From Symsagittifera roscoffensis (lineage: Eukaryota > Xenacoelomorpha > Acoela > Convolutidae), in the NCBI RefSeq assembly GCF_963678635.1, contig NC_087068.1, forward strand, positions 16,991,872 through 17,055,871: a stretch of DNA of 64,000 nt, written 5' to 3'. Below, piece by piece: positions 11,001 through 23,000 of the stretch. How positions within the stretch are numbered: the first letter of the stretch is position 1; each line of letters begins with the position of its first letter. Below the pieces are notes generated by a model that saw nothing but the letters and a program-made list of their open reading frames with translations, was not told where the DNA came from and ran no database searches. The position numbers were made by a program, and so were the translations under genes.

Positions 11001-14000
11001 TAACGTACATGATTTGTCTATTGTTTGTGGCAAGTCATTTACATACAAGTTGAACAGCAGTTGTCCTAGTACAGTACCTTGGGGAACAACTTGCTCTAAT
11101 TTAAGCCAATCTGAGTGTTCGCCGTTTACTATTGTCAATTGCTGTCTGTTTTTTAGAGTTTATGAAATTCCATTGTTTTTTTTGGACAGTCAAGCATTTT
11201 GAATTGGGCTGTTTTCTCTTTCTTGTATAAATGTTTTAGATGATTGTTGTATTGATTTCTTATTCGTTTATAGTTTTCAAAATTGGCATCTGTTCTTGAT
11301 AATTGATATGCCTTTAGAAGATTTTCTTTTTCCTGTTTTAAAGTTCTATTGACTGAGTTAAGTACTTTACCAGACAGCTGTAGCTGCGGTTTATTTCGGA
11401 TATACTTCTGCTCTAGTGGTGCGTGAGCGTTTAGGGCATGCGAGAAAATATCTTCAAATTTTATTAACATTTTAGAGACATCGTTTTCTTGGTAGACGAG
11501 AAACCATGGACTCTGTTTAAGTTCCTCGCAGAACCTATTTTTACAAAAATTGGTTTCGTTGAAGCGAAAAGTTCGAATTGGAATGGCTTTTTTGAATTGT
11601 TTTAGTTTGCTAATACACATTGTTATTAAATGATCCGTGTTTATAGGTGGTTCTGCTACAAAAAATTCTTTACAAAGAGATTTGGTTGCTATAATGTTAT
11701 CTAAAATGGATTGGCTGTTTTTAGAGTTGTATGTCGGTATCGACTTATTGGTTATTGACAAATTGTATGCTTTAATAGAATCGCTGAGAAATTTAGCTTC
11801 ATGTTTATTCAAGTAGTTAATATTGAAATCTCCCAAAATTGTAACATCTCGCGCTTCAGAGGCAGCGTAATCGATACCCTTTAGTGTATCTTATATAAAA
11901 ATTTCCTTGAATTGTTTGTGTGGATTGTAGGCAATAGCAATTATCTGTCTTTTTGATTTTTTTGAGATGATTGGGCTATATTCCACCCAAAGTCCTTCAA
12001 AATGGGAGGGACGTAGATAATTTAAATCTTCTCAAATCTTAGGGTTAAATTTTTATGGAATAAGAAGAAGAGTACCACCACCTGCGTGTTGACCAGTGCA
12101 TTTTTTGTTACGGTCGCATCTAAAAATTTCATGGGTTGTTTTGCAGAATGAATAAGTTTGATGATCGCATGTTTTGTCAAGCCAGATTTCCGTGAGACCG
12201 ATAATTGTGTTTGAGTCAACTATTTCTGACAAGAAACGTATTTCCATGTGTTTGTTCTTTATGCTTCTACAATTTAGAGTTATATATTTGAGGAAGTTGT
12301 GGTGTTCCTTTGCTTTGTTTGCCAGGATTTCATATGAAAGTGCGGGACCTGGATTGACTTCGATGTCCCCACATTGAAGAAGCAGGATTTCCAACATTCC
12401 AATCTGAAAGGTTAGTATCACAACTGCGCAATAGATGCCTGCTGTGAATCTAAAGTGGCGGTTAGACGTCATGTTTCTAGTTTTGAGTAGTGCGGTGCTG
12501 TTGGGTACATTGTAATTAATGGGAATGCTAGTTAGAAGGGAGAAAATAAGGAGAGTCTTTAAAAGTCATTGGCTAAACATAAATTTGATAGATCCAAATC
12601 ATTGGGTAATAGACTACTAAAACAACATTAGTATGGATAGTATCTATTATGGCGTAAGTCATAATTACTACGATTGGTATTCATATAATTGTAGGTTTGA
12701 TTGTTGCTGAAACTATGGTCGCAAGACTCTTTGGGTGCTCGGGGCCACACGAGACTTGGCTTGAACCAGGTTTCATACGATTCCTCTGAGGGTGCGCTGG
12801 GCCCCTAGAGTTGGAAGTATTCGGAGAAACAACTCGAGGTGATAAGCTGGATAATGGTAGCACCTTTTCCATGATTGCATTTTTTAAAATACTAACAGAA
12901 CGCATCAAATGTACTTCATCAAAGGAGATTGACTGATAGTCGTTTATGCTGACAATTTTATCGTATATAGGAACAATTTGATACTTTTTTTCCTTAAATT
13001 TATGAGAAATAAGGCTGGTGAATTCAGTTATACGTTTACCACTTACAGAATCGGGTCCCGATTTCACAGGCGGGACTTGGCATATATTGATTATTGCAGG
13101 TGAAAACTTTGTCTCAATTTCACTAATGGTGGCGCAAAAAGTTTTAAATATATCATCTACAGGTTTGTGTAGTTCCCTTGTGAGGGAATTGGTGCCGTCC
13201 TGGAAGGTTACTGATTTCAGCTCAGTATCGTCGTACTTTTTCACAACTGATTGTTTCTCGCTGCAAAATGACCCGCGGTAAGAGTGAACGGCCACGTCTT
13301 TGGGCAGCTCCTTCGTGTCAAATTCCGCTAAAAAACTCGAACCAATAATCAAGTTTTGAGTGTCAGTAGGGATTACTTTGGCAGCAAAATCAATAGGTGC
13401 TCTGAGTCCTTTTGCGTTTTGATTACTGTTTGGAGGATTACTGGATGTTGCTAGTACATTGACAAGGTTATATATTTGAACGTAGTACTTATCTTTTTGT
13501 TCGGGATTGAGTTTCGTGATGTCGTCGGGCAGCATCAGAAGCATTGGTGTTGACATTGTGTGAAGCCAGGAAAATGCCAGGAATAATGGTGCTGTTGGTG
13601 TCAAGAATAATATGCTGAAGTTAGTAGTCAGTGCCCAAAGAATGGCAACTAGTGTTTCATCACTCTATGAAACTATTTAATAAGTTTATCACAACAATTA
13701 GGCTATGGTGTCTTTCTTCATGGTGGCTATGGTCATAAACTGCAAGGGTTTTTTAATGATTTATCACTAGACCCATTCCAACTTTTACTTATGATACCAA
13801 TTTTGCGTTGCAAAAAAAAAGAAAAAAAATTATATCACATCCAAGTTCCAAGTTTTCTCCGCTTTCAGTGGTCGGAACAACATTTTCTTATCAAACGTCT
13901 GACATATACTTTTTCTCAGTGTCTCTTCAAAACTTCGAAACAGGGTGATTGTCTAAAGTTAAAAAAATTTATGTGAAAAATTGTTCACCGTTGAAAAAAG

Positions 14001-17000
14001 ATGCCCTCTCTTTTTTCTTAACAGAGTCTAAATAGACAAAATGCAGACTAGTTTTCCTCAACACTGAGTATAAATAGACAAAATGCAGACTAGTTTTCCT
14101 CGACACTGAGACAATTTTAAGAATTTTTTGTGGTTCACACTTTTGCATGAAGAAAGACACCATAAGCTAAAGTTCCTCCTCCCATCAGTGTTCGCAGCTA
14201 GTAGGTATGTTTTACCACTAAGGAGACGGGGTCTCTCTTTTTGTTCTCTCCACAAACGAGACCAAAAACAGCATTTTTCCAAACAATTTTTTTTTAAATT
14301 GTTGCGTAAAACTTGTTGGTACTGCGCTGCTACTGGTGTCTTTTCAGTAAATTAGGAAAAGTCGATCAACCATTTTGGTCTCTGCCTTCCCTCCCAACTC
14401 GTCAAATTTTGATGACCAGGTGACTGCATACGAGAACAATGATATTTTGTGATAGGCTAGAACGTAATTTCCGCTCTTCATAAATTTGTTTTATGCCATT
14501 CATTTTCTAAAGGAAATTACCCAATTAAACGTTCATTAAAATTTTATCATATATTAATTATCGATAGAAAATTGTCTCTTTGTTAACTGTGAAAAGGGAC
14601 AATGCACTTTTTTTCGATGCTTTTTAAACAAAAATGAACACTTTAAAATGATAATCAGGGATTTTAAATCAAAAAGGTGGAAAAAATACACCTGTCAGAC
14701 TGAGTCACTTTTACAGTTTCCTGTCCTAAGCATCGCGGGGAACAATATAAATAAAAGACCTTTTTTTATCATTTATACTTTTTACTTTCAGCGATGATGA
14801 TACAGCAGATTATAACAAATGCGTGATTTAAAATGCACCTTTATGTATAACATCTGCAGAGCCGCGGTTAACAACGTCGTGCGCAGAAAATCAGCTTTAA
14901 AATGTATAATTCTTTTTCAAAGTGAGCACAGGTATTGTTGCTGAATTGATTTACATTTATATTGAACGTGTGTTAAAATCTCGTTTAAATAAAAGAGATT
15001 TTTGTTAGAATTAGAATTGAGTCAAAACACCGTGCGACTTCACAGTTCATTGTGTTATTATTAAGTTATGTATTACTAAAACTCAATTAAAAAATTGGAG
15101 AAATTGTGGGTGCCCATTTTTTTCTATCAAAATTTACAAATACCAAAAAATTATTAGTCAGTAATTGAACATATCAGTTAATTGAAATTTGTTATGTTTT
15201 TCTGATTCAAATTTACTTGTTAAGATTACTGATCTACAAAATATTTCAAGTATATTTTTTGATTTTATCCCCAGAACATTTGACCGGCAAAATGGTCGCT
15301 GGTTCTGCAGAAAAAGCACATAAAGACATCCATTTAACCGAAGAATGGATCCGAGAAAGGTTAAATTTAGAACGAGAGCAACTCGACAATATCAAAGCCC
15401 TTTCCTTACCTGGAACATACCATGAGAAAATCACGACACTCGGCAATTCTCTACATCGGTTTACGAGACTAAAAGAACTAGATCTTTCTAGAAACTCGCT
15501 AACCCATTTAAATGGCCTAGAACATCTGAAAATTTTAGAAAGCCTAAATCTTTATTACAACCAAATCGAAACCCTAGACGACTTGAAGTTATTACGTAAC
15601 AATCCGAACATCAAGAAACTAGACTTGCGATTGAACCCGGTTTCTAAACATGTCGCGGACTACCGACAACTTCTAATAAGTTACCTTCCTAATTTGGAAT
15701 ATCTAGACGATCGTCCAATCAAAGATGCGGAAAAGGTTGAAGCCAGTCAGCATTTCGTCAATCTAATTGGTCCTAAGGAAAACAAATCAGAATCAAGAAT
15801 GCCAATTAGTCGGACAATCGAAGCACGTGACTATCGAACGAGTGAACTGAAGCACGTTTTAGATACCGAAGTCGGAAAAGACGATCGAAAGTCGTGGAAA
15901 AATATACATGAAGCACCTCGAAAGGCTTCAGAAAATTCAAAATACGACCACGTCTATAGAGTGACAAAATCCGGTTCTCACTTTCAAGAAGGTCGCGGAA
16001 GCTCTTCGGATACTGACAAGGAGTTCAAAGGATGCTACGCTACCTTTACTCCCAGCCCGACCTACTCAAGCTCGTCTTCGGGTGGATACGATTCCGAAAG
16101 CTGCCGACGGAAAAACCGAAGATCGGATAGTTCTTCTCGGAAATCCGAGAAAGTCCGGGAAATTTCCGAGCGGGATTCGTCGTGTGGAGTTAAAATTTCA
16201 AAAGAATTCAAAGAAGCTGAAAATCAGTTCACTTCTCAAGTTATGCACATGGTCGAAGAATTCTGGGAAGGTCCAAAAAGTTTGGAAGAAAACCCCACAT
16301 TTCTGGCATCTCTGAAATCAACATTTCGAGATTACACTCGGAAATTTGTATCGGATAATAAACGAATCATAAGCCAACAACAACAACAAATCGAGAGTTT
16401 GGGGCTGGAAAACGCTCAGCTGAGCGAAAGGTTGAGAGAGGTGAAATCATCACAAGAGTCAGAGTTGATCACATTGAGAGCGAAAGTTAATCAGCTCGAA
16501 GACCAACTGAGATATGAACAGTCTCAAAGATCATCGGTTGAAAAAATGAAACGAAAAACGGACGAAGAGTTAATTCAACTGAAACATGATTTCAATGAAT
16601 TCCAGATGCAAGCAAAGTGCCAAAACTTGAACAAAAATGTGCGCATGAAATCAGAAATTGACCATCTTAGAACAGAATTAGGAAAGTATAGAAATTTGGA
16701 AAGCACGGTTGTGGCTTTGAAAGAAAATCAGAAAAAGCTGATGATTACAAACGAGCATCTGACCCACGAGTTGAGTTTGATGAGAAACAAAAGTTTGTTC
16801 AATGCGTGGAAGGATCCTAATTTGCCCACGAACTCAGTGTTGCAAGCATAACTGACATTCAATATTCATTCAGAGAAATGTATTAAATGAGTGTAAATAG
16901 AAGAAATTTCATAGAAAAAATTATCAAAACATACTATTTTTTAAAATCTCTTTTTAAAATCAGAGGCTGTTTTTCTATCACACTGTATTTGAGTAACCAA

Positions 17001-20000
17001 AACATTTCATCTCTGTTTTGTTAGATTCTGAAGCATTTAAAACCTGATTCAGATGGTTGTCTTGTCACATTGTCCTAAATTAAGTGCATATTGGCGCCTT
17101 AGGTGCCTTAAAAGATTTTGGGTTAGTCAACCAAAAATGGACGTCGTAAATAAGTACCAGCAAAAATATTATTTGGGAAAACGTGGCAACTGAGGTAAAG
17201 AAGTGAACAACCAACGCGACTCCGAGTTACATGATGTGGTTTTAGCCATTTTTATTTATCCAAATACTGGCGGCATATCAACTAGCATCAAGCTCGACTA
17301 GCTTAAAAGTTTTAAAAGTCAAAATTGTATCTACTAGCTTTAAAATCGAAACACCCAGGTTGACCAAAAATGCAACTCATTCAGTTTGTATATACGAAAA
17401 AATGCTAGTCATACACTTTTTATGCAATTGCATAGGTACAGATAATTGCAAAAGATCATCATACACAAATCATCATTCACAAAAAAATATAAAAAACATG
17501 GTTGTTCCGCACAATTCACAATTTGCGCGGCAATCAGTGGTCGGTTTAAGCCATTACAGGTCGGGAGATTTATGTGTCAAGAATATTTATTTCTTTATTG
17601 GTTAGCTAGTTTCTCAGAATTTTCTTTCTCAGAATTGCAAGTTTCAATTTGAACAGATTACTATTATTTCTTTGTATTTCTGAGAAGTAAAGCTATCAAA
17701 AAACTGCTGGCCGACCTTTTTATTTTCATGTTTTCGATTTTTAATTTTAGTTGAGCTTTATGCTAGTCGAGCGGTCACCCAATTAATGCCTTATAAAAAC
17801 CAAACTAAAACGAAATTGGTTGACATTGATTGAGATTGTTTTTTCTACATTGGTTTCATTTATTTGTTTTCTAAAAACAAAATTAACTCGAGACAAAAAA
17901 ACTAGGCAATTAAACACACAAATCGAGTTTAATTGCTATTCCGATCACAGAGAAATTTATGCGATAAAATTTCATTCGATCAACACGATGATAGCAAACT
18001 TCCAAAATCAGATCATTTCCTAATCTGTCTTTGGTTACTTCATTGAGTTCACTTTGCTAAAAATTTTAGTTCTAGTTCAGCTTGAAAATTTTCTTTTTGT
18101 TGTGAAACGCACAAAATTTCTCAAAAACTGCAAAGGCTCAATTATTTTCAATTTTAATTGTTTCGCTTTATCTCAGCTACAAAATATTTTGAAACAATTC
18201 AACTGAACTTGTATTGACTTGGACTCATAATGTTTTTGCAATCTCAGGAAATCATTTTCAATCAGTTCAGAATCTTGAAAACGTTAATTAACTTAACCGG
18301 TTCTAGCATCGCGTAAATAGAAATATCAGAAATTAGAAATTTTTTCGGCATCGCTTATTAATAAAAACCCATATTTTTTTCTGAAAGTGTCAAAGTTTCA
18401 CCGCTATTGACCATACACTCACTTTAAGATATATGTTGAAGCTAGGGTCGAGATAAAAATGTGGTAAAGTCCTGCCGAGACACGGATTCATCGCATTTTG
18501 TAACGCGACTTCTAACCTGAATTAGATATTGTGACAGAAACAGCACACATATAGCGCAGAGGTTTATCAACTGCATCTCGAAAAAAAACACTTGAGCTCG
18601 AAACTGGCTTTTTTGTTCGCGTAACAAGAAAATGTTGACCAAATAGTTTCAGTTTTTCAATTTTTGTTTCTTAATACATTGCTATAACAAGGGTGCGTTA
18701 GAGGGAAATTTTTTGTATTCTGCCGGAGATAATTGGTTCAAATGCCAGCTTATCATGAAAGCATGTAAGTTTTGAGAACACAGCACGCACACCTAGAAGC
18801 GTTCGCTAACTTCTCATATAAAAAGTTACCAAATTGAAAACTATACGCTGAGTGATTTTCGTGGGTGATTTATTGAATTTAACAAGATATCGGTCTTCTG
18901 AAACAAAATGTATGTTTCTTTTAGTCGTTTTTCAAGTTTTCTTTTGAATTTTTTTTGCTCGTAAAATAGGTTCAAACATCTGTTTTTCTGTTTAGGAAGG
19001 AGAGTCGTGTTTGCATTATGCATGTGACTTGACCTCTGACCTCTCCCACTCGACTGCCGAAGAAGTAGAAATTATGAAAAGACTTCTCAAATTCGATCCA
19101 GAATTCTCACTTACCACCAAATTCGTAAGCACCAAAATTGGTTAACTTTGTGAAGAAAAATGTGTGAAACAATCGGTATTGTACAAAAACATCCTGTTAA
19201 AAAAGTTTCACAAGATGCTACTATGCAGGTCTTTCCATTCAATTTTTTTGAAAGTTTGCATCAATTTAGTTGATTGTATTCTAATGTGTCTAAAAGCTTT
19301 TTATAATATGTATGCCAACATTTTTTTGTTTTCATGTGACTGGTCCATTAAAAGAAAGTTTTCATAACTTAGACATTTTAGGGTCTGCAGAGACTTAATA
19401 TAGAAATAGGAATTTTTTTTAAAGCTTGACTCAAAAAGTTTGAGTTATATAATTTCAACTTTGATTCCTTGCTTTTCTCAGACAAATGAGACAGCTCTAC
19501 ACTATGTGTGTCGTGGGGGTAATGGGAAGCTACTCCAACTGGTGGTGGAGTTCCTGGGCCCTGCAAATGTACAGCTCCTACTCAACAAACAGAGTCTGGT
19601 CAGAATTTTACTTTAAGAGCACGTTTTACGTCAATTATAATGACTATACTTTTGTGTCGAAAATCATATTCTATCGGTTATTAACCTTGAAAGTTTGGTG
19701 CAGATATTTAGTGAAAACGAGATTTTTTTGCATTTTTTGCTCTGAATGGCAAAAAAAAATTTTTTTTACTACCAACGACTTTGAGGTCGTTCGGAGCAGT
19801 TTTTGAAAGCCCACGAGAAAATTGAATTTATTTGATTTCTCAGTTTCTATAAGTCGCGCCATATATTTTTCATGGCTTCCGCAGTTTTTCATGGCTTTCA
19901 TGGAACCATACATGGTGCAACGCCTGGTTGAACATTTTGTCAACCCGGGTACTCCCTAGGGTTCCTAGAAAAAATCCACCCCTAAGCCGTTAATACATGC

Positions 20001-23000
20001 TACTTTTGGGCTGAGTAACGCAATCCGTTCTCTTACTAGATTAGAAGTGGGAACGGTTATGGAGACCATAGAAGGTTCTGACCTAGTTGGAGATTGAAAA
20101 GTTTGCCTAAATTGTTGCCTTTTTGAGGAAATCGGCAAGGCTTGGACAGTCAATTTGATCAAGATAAAAAAAGAAGTGTTGAAGTGTTATAGATAACCCT
20201 TGCTACCCCAAGATCCTTTAATTGTACCATTGAATTGTTTTCTGATTTCAGGATGGCCGATCTCCTCTGTTGGTCGCGTGTGAAGAGGGTCACTACTCTC
20301 TGGTGAAGATACTTCTTAAAAACAACTCACGAGTCGATGTATTCGATGAGGTGAGAAGAAATTAAAACATTCTTTCAATTAATCTTTACTTAAGCTTGCT
20401 CATTTTTTTTATTCTTCTTTCTCAAAAAATGTTTATGAAATGTTTCGATTCGACCCCATGTCAACCCAAAGGGTCACCCCTTTGGTTTTATTTTACTAAA
20501 TCCATTCTCGGCCAACTGACCCAAAACTTTTTCGGATTTTTTAAACTATTTTCCCTCTTTGGTACCTAGTAACGAATTTCCCTAGCAACGAAATAGTTAA
20601 AGAGATCCAGTTTTTCTAAAAGAGCCTTTGATGCCAATATATATTAATTGTAAGAGGAAGCTTAGCCCGACAAAACACAACTTTTGGTCAAAAAGTGCCC
20701 AAGATTAGTGTTTTTATGATGCGTTAAGATAGCTCGGAAAAATCAAAATGGTCGACTTGAAAAAATTATCAAAACTTCTCCCTCGGGAATATCCTAAATG
20801 TGCCCCTGAACCCTGGAGCTTTCAAGTACTAAAATTTAACCTTTTCGAAAATGATTCTAGATCTGTTTTTTTTACATTAGTGTTATTATAAGGCAGAAGT
20901 TTTGATGATAACTTATATTAACAATATACGACCTTAATAAATGACGCTCAGCTTTGTAGTCCTTGACCGCTTCTTACAAATGCTGTGAATTATTAGGGGG
21001 TTTTCTGCTAAAACATACACGTTTATTATCAAAACTGTTGTCATTGACAAATTTTATTTATTTCATTTTATTTTCGCCCAATGCGATTTTCGCTGAATCT
21101 AAACAGTCCCCTTTGTTAATCTGTTCCCTTTAAAAATTATGGTTAAGGTTACGCAAATATGATTTTTGAGCCTCATGACAGATATCTTCTTTTTTGCGAC
21201 TCTTTGCCAGACCACAATGCAATAATTCAATTAGGATAAATCTAAATTAGTGGAAGATAGGAAAAGCAAGCGGTTAGAACAAACAAAACTTCGCTGAGAA
21301 ACCGTGAAGCCATTGTCTTTAACCAGACTAAAGGCGTCATCCAGCCTGTCAATCAAAATTGTTTATCGAGTCTGGTAAAAAGTCCATGTTATAACTTTTA
21401 TCCATGTTTTAGGTCGGTCCCCTTTTTTGCGTTTCACGGTGCCCTGGACATGTACAATGCTAATTTGAATTATACGAACAAAATTAAAACTTGAAATATT
21501 TAACACGTATTTCCTCAAATTGGGTTGATTTTAGACAAAAATTGAAGGGAACTAATCTTGCTTAAAATTTTAACTGAATTATTATGCTGCAATTTGTTTT
21601 GCGAAATTCGGTCCCAAAAATTAACCCCAAAAATGATCATTTTTGGCTTTGTTTATTCAATCAAAAAGTCAAAAATTACTCCAAAATTATTTGCTCATTT
21701 ACTGAACAAAACTGCCTCAATAAAAGCCTTTCATGTAGCCCGCAAATGGGCTAAAAATGTTCTTATTTAGAAAAGTTTGTGTTTATATAGTAAAAATGAC
21801 ATTTTTGGCTCACAAACGAAAATAATTGTGTTTATACAAAACTGAGCAAACTATACCCGGCTAAATTTTGTTGGGCTACATGAAAAACTTGTATTGATAT
21901 AGTTTGTCAGTAAATGAATAAAACGTTTGGAGTAATTTTTGATTGACTAAACAAAGCCAAAAATGATCGTTTGTGGGGTAAATTTTTGGGCCGGAGTTTT
22001 GCAAAACAAATTGCACCATAATATTTCTGTTAAAAATCTAAGCAAGATTGGTCTTCATCATTTTTTGTCTAAAATCAAATTAATTTGAGAAATCGCGTTT
22101 TAATCTTCAAGTTTTTATTCAATTTGTCCGGATAATTCAAATCAGCACTGTATTCAGTAGACCAAAAAAGGTGCAGTTTTGACAATCCACTCCCCTACGA
22201 CAAGAACCTAGACTCGCACATTCGGGGGTGGGGGTGTTAAACGTTGCAAAATTGCTATTCTGTTTGTAGCATGGCAACGCATCCTTGCACTGGGCAGCAG
22301 CCAATGGTCACGTGGAGACATGTGACTTGCTGCTGAAGATGCAGGCATTTGTGAATGCGAGGACCAAACAAGGGGTGACCCCTCTGCATCTGGCTGCCAT
22401 GAATGGACACTTTAGACTGGTGAATCTGCTGGTGGTCAAGCACCACGCAACTGTAGATGTTGTCAGCTTGGTAAGTCGGAGAAACTAAAAAACACAACCA
22501 TATCCTGTTAGCTATAGCACCGCGACAACTCGCAATAAAAGACAACTCAAAAAATTACATAGACCCTTATCGCTTTTTTTTCTAAATGATGGGAGAATGA
22601 ATGCCAGAGACCAGCAGATATGTGCATTTCAAGGCCTGAAACGCATAAATCTGCTGTTTCTACGCCTTCCTTCGTCGCCTTTTAAGATGGAAAAATTATT
22701 TCTGACGCTATAATTTGCTTTTACTGGCGTCTAAAGGATAGGAAAAAGCCTAATAATTTTTAGAGGATGATTAAGATATTGCACGTCGTTTTCTCGGTGA
22801 CCTGATTGCCGTTTTTTACATCACCAATTTTGCTAATAAAAATATTTCTCGATCATATATCGTGTGCATAATTTGATGTTTAGGCCAAGAAAACGCCCCT
22901 GCACATGGCAGCTCAGAACGGACAGTTGGATGTTTGCAATGCTTTAATCAGCCTCGCAGCCGACGCCAAAGCCATCGACGGGGTCAGTTGTGGACAAACT

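Larger units (their letters stand above)
8741..13700 (-). mobile_element. LINE-2: CR1-like non-LTR retrotransposon, rearranged
   Basis: On the minus strand: ORF1 with SGNH-like domain (13556-12681), ORF2 endonuclease (12472-11153), a displaced reverse-transcriptase segment (11155-10641), the main reverse transcriptase (10640-9747) and C-terminal region (9746-8884). The 3' UTR ends with CAATAAAGTGTCCCCCC and a (TC)n run at 8739-8760. ORF1 with an esterase-type fold plus APE endonuclease and YADD RT is the layout of the CR1 group. Decayed by stops, frameshifts and an internal rearrangement. Antisense to TRPN, within its largest intron. Confidence 0.88.

Noticed and set aside
12022-12219. Second minus-strand ORF overlapping the LINE-2 endonuclease start.
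   Set aside because: Out of frame with the endonuclease motifs and without any of its own.
15217-15291. N-terminal extension of the CEP72-like ORF to 15217.
   Set aside because: It begins at TTG, is hydrophobic, and contains a good splice acceptor at 15273. The family N-terminus fits the ATG at 15292.
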